From positions 744,001-808,000 of the forward strand of contig JAJNNQ010000044.1 in NCBI GenBank assembly GCA_027886175.1: DNA of 64,000 nucleotides, read 5' to 3'. Shown piece after piece: positions 31,689 to 43,149 of the stretch. The DNA is from Phylloscopus collybita (taxonomy: Eukaryota; Chordata; Aves; Passeriformes; Phylloscopidae). The translations under genes were made by a program, and so were the position numbers. Position 1 is the stretch's first letter. Every line of letters starts with the position of its first letter. The notes under the pieces are model-generated. The model ran no database searches, was not told the DNA's origin, and worked only from the letters and a program-made list of their open reading frames with translations.

Positions 31689-32780
31689 ATGCTAACAGGA
31701 ATACAGAGCCTGACCCACTGGGGCACCCAAGGGTTATGTGATCATTTTTTTTTAAGAGAATATTTATGTATTGGGGTACATGGTCTGGCCAAAGCAGTAA
31801 CTGAAGGATGCCTTATATGCCAAAAGGTAAATCAGAAAACGATGGGGGGGAGTGCCCCAGGAGGAAGGCAAATAGCATTAAGACCCTTTCAAAATATACA
31901 AATAGATTTTACTGAAATGCCTTCAGTACAAGGTTACAAGTATCTACTTGTTATAGTTGATCATTTAACCCATTGGGTGGAAGCTTTTCCTACAAAAAGG
32001 GAAACGGCACAAGTGGTAATAAAAATATTATTGGAATACATCATCCCCCGGTATGGGCTAGTGAATAATATTGATTCAGACCGAGGTCCTCATTTTGTAG
32101 CCAAAATTCTACAAGACGTCATTAAAGCCTTAGGAATCAGGTGGCAGTTGCATACACTCTGGCATCCCCAAAGTTCAGGGAGAGTTGAGAGGATGAATAA
32201 AACCCTCAAAAACGTATTAACTAAATTGATAATCGAAACGGGAATGAATTGGCTCAAGTGTCTGCCCCTGGCCCTTCTGCGAATCCGGGTCCGACCAAGA
32301 TCTGACATAGGGGCTTCACCATATGAGATGATGTTTGGACTCCCCTTCTTACTGACCCCCTATAGCACTGGGGATTATTTAGAAGGAGAGGCCGCTACCC
32401 AAGAATATGTAAAAACAATTGGAAAGACATTGGCAGATCTTAAAAGAAGAGGGTATCTTCCTCAAACCTCTCCCTTGGACACTGACATGCATCAAATAAA
32501 ACCAGGAGACTGGGTTTTAATTGAGTCCTGGAATACCACCCCACTAACCCCTAAATTTGAAGGCCCGTTCCAAGTTCTGCTCACTACTCATACTGCAGTG
32601 CGAACCCAGGAAAAGGGCTGGACCCACATCACTAGAGTGAAAGGACCACTACCACCCCCAAGTGATCCCTCTGACTGCAACAAGGGGTCAGATCCCTCTG
32701 ACCCTGCAACCCCAACAAGGGTTCCCTCTGAGTGGACTGCCACTCGAGATCCAGACACCCTCAAAGTAACTCTCAGGTAA
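31689..32780 (+). CDS. Gammaretrovirus-like integrase, intact open frame (363 aa)
   Basis: The retroviral enzyme that joins viral DNA to host DNA. The N-terminal zinc-binding part has HWGTQGLCDHF and CLICQKVN. The core has the three acidic catalytic residues in their usual settings (QIDFTEMP, NIDSDRGPHF and SSGRVERMNKT), and the C-terminal part has GDWVLIESW and PKFEGPFQVLL. The frame has no stop over its whole length although the rest of pol is gone. The ATG at 31689 is probably not the natural start, since integrase is cut from Gag-Pol. Core spacing looks normal; activity is not known. Confidence 0.85.
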   Translation: MLTGIQSLTHWGTQGLCDHFFLREYLCIGVHGLAKAVTEGCLICQKVNQKTMGGSAPGGRQIALRPFQNIQIDFTEMPSVQGYKYLLVIVDHLTHWVEAFPTKRETAQVVIKILLEYIIPRYGLVNNIDSDRGPHFVAKILQDVIKALGIRWQLHTLWHPQSSGRVERMNKTLKNVLTKLIIETGMNWLKCLPLALLRIRVRPRSDIGASPYEMMFGLPFLLTPYSTGDYLEGEAATQEYVKTIGKTLADLKRRGYLPQTSPLDTDMHQIKPGDWVLIESWNTTPLTPKFEGPFQVLLTTHTAVRTQEKGWTHITRVKGPLPPPSDPSDCNKGSDPSDPATPTRVPSEWTATRDPDTLKVTLR

Positions 32781-33045
32781 CAACCAAAAACCAGTTAAAG
32801 CCAATAAGGGACAATAACAGTTATTACAAGCTGTCCGTTACCATTGTTAAAAATCCACATTGTTATAAGAGGTTAAAAAGTGTTAATATAAAAGTGTAAA
32901 GTAATGGTTAAATCCGATGTTATAACTTGTTATAATGAGTCACAATGTGTTAATGTAAAAGTAATAAGTAGCAGTAATTCTTAATTTAAAAATTAAATCT
33001 CTCATAGGGCACACCCAAAGGGAGCTAACTAAAACTAAGAAAAAG
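32781..33045 (+). other. pol-env spacer with short tandem AT-rich repeats
   Basis: Contains repeated GTTATAA/GTTAAAAAG/AAAAGTGTAA-like phrases (32820-32960). Env homology begins only downstream of 33290. Confidence 0.5.
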
Positions 33046-34161
33046 GTGGAAGGTGGGAATAAACAAGGGAGAACTCCACAAATCCAGCCTAAGAACTCCC
33101 CGACCCAAGAGGCAAGACCAGGTGAGACCAAAGAGAACCCTCAGAGCGAGATGGGGGCAGGTTCATACTGGACTCTTGGAGGGACTAATAGTAGTCCTAT
33201 TGATATGATGAGGAGAAAGAACCCCCTGACCCAAGAGGCAAGGCCAGGTGAGACCAAAGGATCCACAAATAGAATGGTTCATACTGGACTCTTGGAGGGA
33301 CTGATAGTAGTCCTATTGATAAGCAAGTTTACAGATGGGGCTTGCTCCGAATGCTGTCATCCAGTTTGTGATGGGGAGAATCTACAATCACTTATGAGAG
33401 TTCACACCCATGTGAATCCCACATGTTTTGACATGATCCAATTATCCACCTGTCAAAAAGAGGAAAAACAATATTGGATTGCAAAAAAAGCTGCCACATT
33501 TAAGCAGTGCCTGACTGGGGAGTGCCCTATCAGAGAGTGGCTCTGTTTTAAAAAGTTAAGAAATACAGAGGGAGTAGCAGATCTGATAAAAGAAAAACCA
33601 CTGGTGAAAAAGAATGAAATAGATGAACCCCTTGGGAAAAGTCAATTTGTCGATCTGGTAGAGGGAATCAGCCATAAACTAAATATAACAAACTGCTGGA
33701 TATGTAAAAGCACACAAATGTCTGATGTATGGCCCTGGGAAGGGACAAGCTTATCACCCCTAGACATCCTGAGATGGAAGTTAATAACGGGGAAAAAGTA
33801 TGAAACCTTCCTAGGAAGAATGGCTTGTAAAAGGTACTCACTGATCAAAGGGTTAAAACAAAAAGGGATCCCCAGGGAACCTGAAAAATATTGGTCTATT
33901 GGGAAAAAAGAATCAGGGTGCGTCTGTAATAAAAGTTATGGTCTACATGAGTGCACTAATAAAGGGACCAATCTTTTTTGGGGAATCAAAGAAATTTCAA
34001 AATATTGGGAACACCCCTATGACACACAAAACACATCCTGGAAAGCCCCAAAACACCTCTTTTGGATTTGTAGTGACAAAACCTACACCCATCTCCCAGG
34101 AGATTGGGCGGGTAGCTGCACCATAGGAATCATCAAACCAGCCTCCTCCCTCCTCCCATGA
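33046..34161 (+). pseudogene. Envelope surface part (gammaretrovirus type), premature stop before the cleavage site
   Basis: 371 codons. The first 80 hold a near-repeated block (QEARPGETK occurs twice) and a hydrophobic leader-like stretch (TGLLEGLIVVLLISK). The rest has many cysteines, an NITNCWICKS motif (CXXC type) and near its end GDWAGSCTIGIIKPASSLLP, wording shared with ERV3-like and other class I env proteins. A stop at 34159-34161 separates it from the fusion subunit. I do not recognise a domesticated avian env gene with certainty. Confidence 0.78.
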
Positions 34162-34341
34162 GAATCAAGAAACCATTTAGGCATACCCAATTTAAATTTA
34201 AAAAGAAAATACCAAAAGGGGAGGAGGGGCAGCACACAAACATGGAAAAGTAAAATACAGACACCAAAAGGAATAGTAAAAACATATAGGCCAGCAACTT
34301 GAACACAAGATAGATCATGGAGGTGCCGAACTCCAATTTAC

Positions 34342-34836
34342 ATGTTGAATAAAATTATCAGATTATCAAACAAAACAGCCCTTGCCCTTGATCATATCAG
34401 TAACCAATTGGCGCAGACAAGAGCAGTAGTTCATCAAATCAAACTAGCAGTCGATTATGAAAGTAAGGTAATAAAAAATATTTCCAAAGGAATACAAAAA
34501 ATTGCATATGTAAGTACCCAAGAATGGAAGCCCTTAATTAATATAGACTGGTGGGACAACTTCTGGTCCTTTGAAGGGACCTGGTGGGAAAAAGTGTTCA
34601 TTGCAGTAAGTGCCTTTGTCAGTCTCCTACTTCTCCCCTGCATACTTCCCTGTCTAATTCGAACTGTAGCCACTACTGTTCCAGCTAGTCTCCAAATCCC
34701 TAAAGTAAAGATTCAGAAACCTACAAATACAATTAGATTACAACCCCAAGAAGAACTGAGCACAGCAAAAAGAATTTATGACCAATACCAAGAATTAAAA
34801 CAAATTTATTCCCTTGAATCAGACATGGCCAATTGA
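34342..34836 (+). pseudogene. Envelope transmembrane part lacking the CX6CC motif
   Basis: 164 codons with a helical region (LDHISNQLAQTRAVVHQIKL), a membrane-proximal WWDNFWSFEGTWW, an anchor (VFIAVSAFVSLLLLPCILPC) and a long tail. Class I env proteins have a cysteine motif after the first helix. Here KLAVDY is followed directly by ESKVIKNI, so the disulphide-loop segment is absent without loss of frame. The sequence between 34162 and 34341, where the fusion peptide should be, is shifted and stopped. Confidence 0.78.
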
Positions 34837-34863
34837 TGCGGGCTAAAGCCCGATCAAAGAAAT

Positions 34864-34874
34864 AGAGGGGGGAT
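34864..34874 (+). promoter_or_regulatory. Polypurine tract of the gammaretrovirus-like provirus
   Basis: AGAGGGGGGAT directly before the 3' LTR. Confidence 0.85.
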
Positions 34875-35615
34875 TGAAAGAAATTAGCTCCAGGTTATGC
34901 ACTCCCGAGTTGTACTGTTACACTGTTTTGCTGTAAAATTAAAGTTGCACTGTTACTTGCCTGTTTTAAACTGTTCATGTTGAATCTGTACCCTGAATTT
35001 CTGTTCGTTATGTCCAAGTTCTGTACCCTTTCTCCCTAAATCCTGGGCTTTCCCCTCTCCACCGACGAAAGCCCGCACGCCGCCGCCTTGTCGCTCCCCC
35101 CCCTGCCACTTCCTGCTGCCCCCTGCTGCTTCCCGCTGCTTCCTGCTGCTCCCTGCTGCCTGCTATCGAGCCGTGGGCCCCGCCCAATATGGAGATGAAG
35201 GGCTCCCATGGTGCCTGGCTACGGCCGAGAGTCCAGTTGGAGCTAAAAAAGCCCCTGGGACAGCGAGCCAACACAGAAACTAGACCTAAGAAGGACAAAA
35301 CTGGGCGAGGCACACGTCCAGCTACCTGCAGGCAGCAGGCATTCTTTTGTTACTTTCTCGCCATGACCTGAAAGGAACTGGAGAGAGGTGACGCCCCTGG
35401 ACCACACGAGCCAAAGTGATTCTATTGGAACCCCCGTGAGGAAGGAATCCCGACTCTGCAGCAGCACCAGCAGCAGCAGATTCGACTGCACCTCCTCCTC
35501 CGTGGTGTCTACTGGGAGCAGCGGCGGCGTGCGCAGCCCCTCGGGCCCCCTACCCAGAGCTGATTTCTAATAAAGGCTTTTTCAAAGGAGCTGGTCTCCT
35601 GGCCAATTTATAACA
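34875..35615 (+). repeat. 3' LTR of the gammaretrovirus-like provirus
   Basis: 741 bp, partner of 28536-29276, AATAAA at 35569-35574. Differences cluster around 35095-35215. Confidence 0.92.
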
Positions 35616-36714
35616 GTGAGCAGTGTGTGCAGCACTCCGGGCACAGCGGGAGGGAGCCGGGCTGCTCCGCAGGCTCCAGCACAGGGCAGCGTCCTTCAGG
35701 CACGGCGCTTCTGCCAGGGGAACCCAGGGCAGCCTCAGGCAGGGACAGCTTGTCAGCTCCCATCTGCAGCAGCCAGGGCCTCACACAGCTCTCGGAGGAA
35801 GCGCCTGCAGTCCTGGAGCTCTGCACTGAGCCAGAGCCCAGGTGTGAAATGCAGAGTGTTTTGCAGAAATCTTCAGGGGCACCAGGCCAGCCTGCTTTGT
35901 GCCGTGTGGCACACAGCAAGCACTGTGCAATACATCCCTGAGCTGCTGGGAGAGAGGTGTTAGAAAGGAGCCAACTCTTAGATAAAATTAAATGGGGACA
36001 AAGTCGTCAAAGCAAAAGAGAACAGTTTCTTAGTAAGGATTCACCTGAGCTGGGTGTGTATCTCACTCTCCCAAGAGCCAAACACACACACACACTCCAA
36101 GAGAACGCTGCTTTTTACTGCCTTTCCCAGCCCAGGGCGAACCGTGTCCCCTTTCCCTCTGATTGGGCACTAGGGAACTTATATTTCTATCCTCTCCCTA
36201 CCGTCTACTTTTCTGTCCCCTCCCCTCTTACCCTACTTCCCTTTTGGTCTGGTCTTCAAGCTGCCCCTCTCCCCGCTCACAGCAATGCCCAACAAATTAA
36301 CTAGAACAAATCCAAATCCTAAATAACAACACCTAGAACCAACAACTTTCATTCTTTTCTCTAATAATCTTTCAGCTGCAGCAAAATATTACCTCATATC
36401 TCACCAAGGGAATTAGGGATGAGCCTGTGGCTTGTGCTTGAGCAGTGAACTGATTTGGAAGCGAGCAGAAGGGTTTCAGTAGGAAATTTGTGTTTTCTTT
36501 CTTAATTGCTTTCTTAAGGAAAGACACAATGTGGCTTCAGTCAGCAAAAGTATTTTCAATGTGCATTGACAAAATGCTTGTGAGCAATTCCAAGAGAAGG
36601 AAGGTGTGGAGAAAATGTTGAACTGTAACAAATCATGAATTTTCGCTCAGGTTTCTCACCCTTTCCCTCTCAGCTTTCCTACTCTTTTCTTCCCTCCGAC
36701 TTCTCTCCTTTTTT
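35616..36714. other. No gene recognised; olfactory receptor flank
   Basis: GC-rich DNA (35616-35960), then AT-richer sequence with a short CA run (36085-36095). No exon is recognised. Confidence 0.45.
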
Positions 36715-37290
36715 CACTCCATCTACAAACCCCTGCACTACGAGACCCTCCTGGGCAGCAGAGCTTGTGCCCCCATGGCTGCAGCTGCCTGGGCCAGTGC
36801 CTTTCTCAATGCTCTCATGCACACGGCCAATACATTTTCCCTGCCCCTGTGCCAGGACAATGCCCTGGGCCAGTTCTGTGAAATCCCACATATCCTCAAG
36901 CTCTCCTGCTCCAACTCCTATCTCAGGCAAGTAACAGCTCATTGCTGTTAGTGCCTGTTTGGTATTTGGTTGTTTTGTGTTCATTATGTTCTCCTTTGTG
37001 CAGATCTTCAGGGCTGTGCTGAGGATCCCCTGTGAGCAGGGACAGCACAAAGCCTTTTCCACCTGCCTCCCTCCCTCACCTGGATGTGGTCTCCCTGTTG
37101 CTCAGCACTGTCATGTTTGCTCACTTGAAGCCCCTCTCCATCTCCTCCCCATCCCTGGATCTGGCCCTGTCAGTTCTGTACCCTGTGCTGTCTCCAGCCC
37201 TGAGCCTCCTCATCTGCAGCCTGAGGAACCAGGAGCTCAAGAAAGCTCTCAGGGCACTGATGTCTGGATGCTTTTCAGCTTCCACACACT
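36715..37290 (+). pseudogene. Olfactory receptor pseudogene (C-terminal half)
   Basis: Starts in IYKPLHYETLLGSRAC (just after the DRY motif of TM3) and continues through TM4-TM7: SLPLCQDNALGQF.CEIPHIL, FGCFVFI, QIFRAVLRIP, HKAFSTC and SLLICSLRNQELKKAL. The N-terminal half is absent, an amino acid is lost in the FFCEIPHIL block, and a two-base shift lies near 37075. It is closely similar to the receptor at 48950-49962, so it is a decayed duplicate of the same avian subfamily (OR14-like, by resemblance). Confidence 0.85.
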
Positions 37291-37455
37291 GCCTGCTTCC
37301 TTCTGTCATTGGCTCCTGGTGCACATCATGGCAGGCCAACACTCTCCTGATTTATATTTCTTCCACTTCTGACGCTGTTGTCTTCAAAGCAATGATGGTA
37401 TTTGTTTCCTCCTATTTAATAGTATTCCCTTGTTTTGTGACCCAGAAACTGTCAT

Positions 37456-37812
37456 TGTAGAGATGGACACGACACACCATGCAAGCTATCAAAAGCGTTC
37501 CATTTATTTGCTGTTTGTTCCCTTTTTATACATTTCTAAACAAAGCATGTACAGAACATATTTCTAAACAAAGAGTGTACTGAAAATATTGGTTAAGCTC
37601 ATTGTGTTCATTGGCACAAGGAAATTAACAGCACTCATAAAAAAAATCTAAAGGCACGTATTCATTCCTGTGAAACTGAAAACCTGTAAATATGCTTTTA
37701 ATTGTCTCTGTTTTATCAGTTCCCATGCCAATGACCCTGTCTTTTGCCTTTCACAGGTCTAACAACAAATCTCCTCCTCTGCTAACTCAGTCATTTGGCT
37801 CACAGACCCGCA
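37456..37812 (-). repeat. Possible solo LTR (357 bp, minus)
   Basis: TGTAGAGATGG...ACCCGCA with near-matching flanks GTCAT (left) and GTCAG (right). The minus strand has TATAAAAAG and AAATAAATGG. The evidence is structural only. Confidence 0.4.
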
Positions 37813-39367
37813 GTCAGACCCCACAAGAAGAAACTTCATCTAAATGAAGAGACTCACATTGTATTTAAGCAAAATAAATGAAGTTGCAAAAACATTTTTG
37901 TTATTTTTTTTACTCTCCCCATCAGAGCAGGAATGAACAGAAATGGGCACAGCTTTCTGTCTGTCCCAGCTTTGGATGGGCCCTGGGCCTGCAGCAGGAG
38001 CAGCCCTTGAGGGCCCCAAGGCCGGGGCTGTTGTGCTGGCCTGGGCAGATGGGATGGCAGCAGGGGCTGCAGAGCTCTCAGGACCTCAGGGAGAGGGGAG
38101 CAAGGCATCCAGGGAGCCTGGTTTTCCCTTGTGCCAGCACCTTCCCCATGGCTGGGGCTGAGTCCTCTCTGAGCTGCAGCTGCTGCTGTGCCCTGCATAG
38201 GGGCTGAGGCCGTGGGGCCCCTGCCCAGAGCAGCCTGGCCTGAGCAGAGCTGTGGGGCCAGAGCCGGCTGGGCTGTGCTGGGGAGAGGCCCTTGGTGCTG
38301 CAGAGAGCTCAGGGCAGCTGGCAGAGCTTGCAGGGAGCTGGGCTGGGCTGAGAGAGCCTGGCACAGAAAGCATCAGTGTCCGTCTCAGCCTGTGTGAGTG
38401 TGCAGGGGCAGGACTCAGCCCAGTGCTTGTGGAGCAGGGCCAGCGCCTGTGGAAGGCATTGAAAACAGGCAAGTGGCCAAGAGAGGAGGCTGCTCTGTGC
38501 CCTTGGTGGCACGGACAGAGCAGGGAGGTGGCCCAAGACATTTGTCAGCCCTGCCAGCCTCTGTCCCCAGCTGTTGGCAGCCCTGGCTGCTCAGCCCAGG
38601 TTTGGGGGGCACTTTGCCTGTGGCCCAGCTCCATCCTCCTGTGGGGCTCAGGGCCTGTTCCTGGCCATGGCCAGCCCTGCCCAGCCTCTCTACTGGCCCA
38701 GAGCCCGGCAGAGCCTGGGGCAGGGCTGTCTGTGCAGGCCCGCAGGTGCCATGGCCTGTGCAGGAGCTGGCAGAGGCTGCCCAGCAGGGAGGCCATGGGG
38801 CACAGAGCCCCAAGGCTGCTGTGGGCCCACAGCAGAGGGGCCATTCCCACCCACAATGCTCCTGTCCTGCCCTAGGCCTGCACAGGCCCTGTGGCACCAT
38901 GGCTGGGCCAGCGCCGCACAAAGGGGCCACACAGCTGCTGCCGGGGCTGACAGACAAGGAATTGCTGGGCATTGCCTGGGCTGGGCAGGGCTTCCTGTGC
39001 CAAACTCAGCTGCCTTTGGGGGCTGCAAGAAAAGTCCAGAGCCCAAAGAGCCTCCCTGGCTGTGCTGGAGACCAAGGCTGGAGGAGGGAAAGGCAGGGCT
39101 GCTGCAGGATGGGGAGGGGATTGAATTCCAGCAGACACTTGATGTGAGGCTTAGGAAGGCTTGGAGAGAAGAGATGCTTCACAAGCCTCAAAGCGGGGGA
39201 TGTTACCTGATGAAACACAATCTCCACCTGGTGAGCACACACAAAGGTTTTGTTCTTCAAAACCCACTGGCCCATGGAACTGCACAATGCTCATGTTCTG
39301 AGAAGAAGATATTGAAAGTGACCAGCTCCAGTTGTGCCAAGTTCTAACAGTCCAGCAGGCAGTCAGG
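37813..39367. other. GC-rich DNA without a recognised gene
   Basis: Long open frames in all directions reflect GC content (GCAG/CTGG-rich) and have no domain. No splice-flanked exon was recognised. Confidence 0.5.
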
Positions 39368-39682
39368 TGTGACCGACATCACCAACCGCCAGGGACCGCC
39401 AAAGAGACCCCCAGGACAGAAGAACACATCTGTGACGGGGAGGGAAAATATGTTAATGGTTTCAGGGAAATGATTATCCTACGTATGTTTGTTCTATGAT
39501 AATCACTGTAGGTGTATGTCAAATACAGCCTGTAAGCAGGAACTTTCCTGTATTCAACATGCACAGCTTTGGGAGGAGCTATTCTCTCTCATTCATTGGG
39601 CTGAATAAAGAATGTTGCTTCTTACTGCTCCCTTGGTGGTAAGCAGTTTTTTGTTGATTTTTTTACCCCCATTTCTGGTAGC
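39368..39682 (+). repeat. Possible small LTR or LTR fragment
   Basis: Begins TGTGACCGACATC, ends ...TTTCTGGTAGCA, with GAATAAAG at 39603. No clear target duplication (flanks CAGG and GTCA). Confidence 0.3.
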
Positions 39683-39689
39683 AGTCACA

Positions 39690-40720
39690 ATGGACCCTCA
39701 CTTCCGTGATGACCCATCATGTCACAGTGGTTGTCTTGTTTCCATGAGGTCCCAAAGCGACACAATGGCCCCTTGGTTCCACAAGACCCTGTAGTGTCAT
39801 AATGATCTCCTCGGCTCTGCAGTGTCACAGTTGGACTCCTGGTTGCATGAGACCCCAAAGTGTCACAATGGATCCTTGTATCCATGAGGTCTCACTGTGT
39901 TACCATATTCTCATCAGTTCAATCAGGCCCCGCAGTGTTCCAATGCTCTACTTGGCTCTGCAGTTTTAAAATGGCCCTTGGTTCCATGAGGTCCTGCAGT
40001 GCCACACTGGCCCTTGGTTATACAAGACCCCACAGTGCCACAAGGATTTCCTTGCTTTCAGGAGGCCCTGAAGTGCCACAATGGCCCCTTGATTCCTTTT
40101 GCCCCTCAATGTCACCATGGACCACTTGGTTCCATTGGCCTCCCCTGTGTCACAACGGTTCTTTGATTCCATGAGTCCTTGCAGTGCCACAATGCTCTCC
40201 TTGGTTCCATGAGGCCCTGAAGTGTCATAAAGGCCCCTTGGTTCTCTGGGGCCCTAGAGTGCCACAATGACCCCTTGGTTCCCCAGTATCACAAAGGACA
40301 CTTGGTTCCATGTGGCCCCTTAGTGGTACAGTGGATCCCATGGTTCCATGAGGCCTCTCAGTGTAACAATGGTCTCCTTGGTTCTGCAGTGTTCAAATGG
40401 TTACTTGCTTCCTTGAGGGCCCAAAGTGTCACAATGGTCTCCCGGGTCTATGGGGCCCCACAGCATCAAAATGGCTCCATGATTCCATGAGGCCCCACTG
40501 TATAACAATGGTCTCCTTGGTTCTGCAGTGTTCAAATGGTTGCTTGGTTCCTTGAGGGCCCAAAGTGTCACAATGATCTCCTTGCTTCCATGGGGCTCTG
40601 CTGTGTCACAATGGCCCCTTGTTTCCATGGGGTACCCCAGTGTCACAAGGGTCTCCTTGGTTCCAGTGTGCCAATGCACCCTTGGTTACAGGAAGCCCTG
40701 CAGTGTCACAATGGACATTT
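39690..40720 (+). repeat. Minisatellite block 1 (CACAATGG..CCTTGGTTCCATGAGG type)
   Basis: About 25 degenerate units of roughly 40-45 bp, each with a GTGTCACAATGG element followed by CTTGGTTCCATGAGGCCC. The same unit forms the blocks at 42283-42640, 43150-43728 and 44412-45495. Open frames here are repeat artefacts. Confidence 0.88.
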
Positions 40721-40724
40721 GCAG

Positions 40725-41137
40725 GGCTGGAACACCCCTGCTCTGGAGCCAGGCTGAGAGAGCTGGAGCTGTTCAGCCTGGGTGCGAGAGGGCTCCAGGG
40801 AGACATTAGAGCCCTCTGCAAGGGACTTGGAGAGAGCTGGAGAGGGACTTTGGACAAAGCCCTGGAGTGACAGGACAAGGAAGAATGGCCATGAGTGGAA
40901 GGAGGGCAGGTTTAGGTGGGATATTGGGAAGAAATTCTTCCCAGTGAGGGTGGTGAGGCTCTGGCACAGGTTACCCTGAGAGGCTGCAGACTCCCCACCT
41001 CTGGAGGTGTTCAAGGCCAGGTTGGGTGGAGCAGTCTGGTCCAGTGGAAGTTGCCCCTGCCCATGGCAGGAGACTGGAACTGGATGATCTTTAGGATTCC
41101 AACCCAATGCCATTCCATGATCCTAGATTTGCCTCTC
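40725..41137 (+). mobile_element. CR1 LINE, 3' end
   Basis: Typical CR1 tail wording: AGAGAGCTGGAGCTGTTCAG, then GACAGGACAAG, GGTTTAGGTGGGATATTGGG, TCTGGAGGTGTTCAAGGCCA, TGGATGATCTTTAGGATTCC, and the end ATTCCATGATCCTAG (the CR1 3' octamer region). No reverse transcriptase coding part is kept. It is a diagnostic sauropsid repeat. Confidence 0.92.
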
Positions 41138-41999
41138 CTGCCTTCATTTAACAGCGAGCTGGCATGTTCCTTTTGCAGCCATTTACTGCAAACACAGCAA
41201 CTGAATTAACTTTGATCTGGATGTTGCCTGCAGCCTCCATCAGCTCCAGCTGAGCTTTGGCTTTCCTAAACACACAAACACATGCTCAGGTCAGATTTCT
41301 GAATTCCTCCTCCGTAGCTTGTCCTCACTCATTGTGAGTGAGGTCATTGTGTTGTGGCTCATCCCTGTCATTTGTCCCTGAGGCAGCACAGCCGCCCTGC
41401 CCAGCACAGGCCCCACATCCCCCCCATCAGACACGGCACAGCACAGGGTGTGTTTGGGGTGGGCAAATGTTCCCACCAGAGTGTCCATTCCAGACCTCAG
41501 TGTCCAGTTCCAACACCCACATCCCATGCCAGGGTTCACAGAGAGCCCTGCCCTGGGCTCTGCCAAGGGCTGGGTGAGGAGGGAGACTGGGCAGGGCTGA
41601 TGCTGCCCCTACACCAGTGCTGAAAAGGACAAACTTCTTCAAATACACTGGTCAAGTCACAGGGACATGAATAAGAAGTCTCTCCTAGGGAAAGGAATCT
41701 AAACATAGGTTACAGTTAGGAAAACATGTCTCTTATTGACAGAAAACTCTCTGGGAAAGCATTTCAGAGAAACCAAAATATCACAGGCATGAACTAAGGC
41801 TACATCAGGTGTTTTGTGTCAGATAACACTGGAAGACTGATAAGAATAATATTTTTTTTTAGCTGAAAATAATATTTGATGCATAATACACAATGAGAAA
41901 AAGAGGACACACGCTCAGAAGAGCATCTGAGGTTTTCAGAGGATGAGAGACTCATTGATGTTCCTATAGTCAAACCTGTTCAAATCCTTTCCTTAGGGC
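41138..41999. other. No gene recognised
   Basis: Unique-looking DNA with no exon or repeat that I can name. Confidence 0.45.
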
Positions 42000-43130
42000 T
42001 TCCTTGAGATGAGAGGTGACCACCAGAGGCCAAGGCCAGCCAGAGCTCTCTGTCCTGGCAGCTTTTGTCCAGGAGAACCCTTGCATAGAGGGAATTTTTC
42101 AGGGGGAGTATCAATTTTGGCTGTGGGCACCTGGACAAACATACAGTTCTTTTCCATAGGAAGGAAAGCACAGAGCCCCGGTGCTCCAGGGGCTGATGAG
42201 AGGCAGGTGTCAGCATTCCAAGATCAGCTGGACCTTTCCTGTGGCCCCTGGGAGGCCAAACCAGGCAGACCTGTTCCATCTCCCCTTGCTTCCATGAGGC
42301 CCAGCAGGGTCACAATGGCCTTTTGGTTCAGTGGGGCCCTGCAGTGTCACCATGGTCTCAACAATTCCATGGGGCCTTGCAATGCCACAATGCTCTTTGT
42401 GGATCCACAGTGCCCCACAGGATCACAATAGCCCTGTGGTTCCACAAGGCCCTGTAATGCAACAAGGGCCTCTTGGTTCCACAAAGCCCTGCGCCTTGGG
42501 ACCATGCAGCCCAAAAGTGCCACAATGATCCCCTTGGTTCCATGAATTCCCACTGTGTCACAATGGTCCCTGGGATCCATGGTATCCCGCAGGGTCACAA
42601 TGGCCCCTTGGCTCCATGGGGCCCCACAGTGTCACCATGGTCTCCACAGGAAGGAAAGCACAGAGCCCCAGTGTTTCAGGGGCTGATGAACGGCAGCCAC
42701 CAGAGGCCAAGGCCAGCCAGAGCTGTCTGTCCTGGCAGCTTTCATCTGGGAGCAATGGAATATATATCTTGGATTCCATATCCTGGATATATGACATTTT
42801 GAGGGCAGAATCCCAATTTCAGCCATGAGTGCCTGCATGGGAAGGCCAGTCCTTTCCCATAGGAAAGAAGGCACAGAGCCCCAGGATTTCCAGGGCAGAT
42901 TAGAGGCAATCACCGGAGGCCAAGGCTAGCCTGACCTCTCTGTCCTGGCAGCTTTTGTCTGGGAGAAACCCTTGCATACAGTGAAATTTGGAGAAGTACC
43001 AATTTTGGCCATGAGTGCCTGGGCAGGCAGAATGGCTTTTTTCCATAGGAAGAAATGCACTGAGTCACGATGTTTCAGGGGCACATGAGAAGAGACCCCC
43101 AACATGCAGAGGTCAATTGAGCCATTCAGG
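42000..43130 (+). repeat. Larger tandem repeat, three units of about 230-300 bp, with minisatellite between
   Basis: The phrase CAGAGGCCAAGGCCAGCCAG...CTGTCCTGGCAGCTTT...TTTTCCATAGGAAGGAAAGC...CAGAGCCCC.GTG...CAGGGGC starts at about 42022, 42700 and 42905. The first and second are separated by minisatellite units (42283-42640). No coding is seen. Confidence 0.75.
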
Positions 43131-43149
43131 CCCAGCCACGCAGACCTGT

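Larger units (their letters stand above)
28536..35615 (+). mobile_element. Gammaretrovirus-like provirus, reverse transcriptase deleted
   Basis: Layout: LTR 28536-29276, tRNA-Pro primer site 29280-29297, leader, gag 30038-31345, integrase 31689-32780, env 33046-34836, polypurine tract 34864-34874, LTR 34875-35615. Both LTRs are 741 bp and differ by a small number of substitutions and indels (roughly 2% by eye). The bases before the left LTR (GACTCC) and after the right LTR (GTGAGC) do not match, so there is no target duplication. Protease, reverse transcriptase and RNase H are missing between gag and integrase. Confidence 0.92.

Noticed and set aside
37854..39347. Several 100-260 codon frames in GC-rich DNA
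   Set aside because: No domain, no splice signals in context, overlapping on both strands; expected from base composition.
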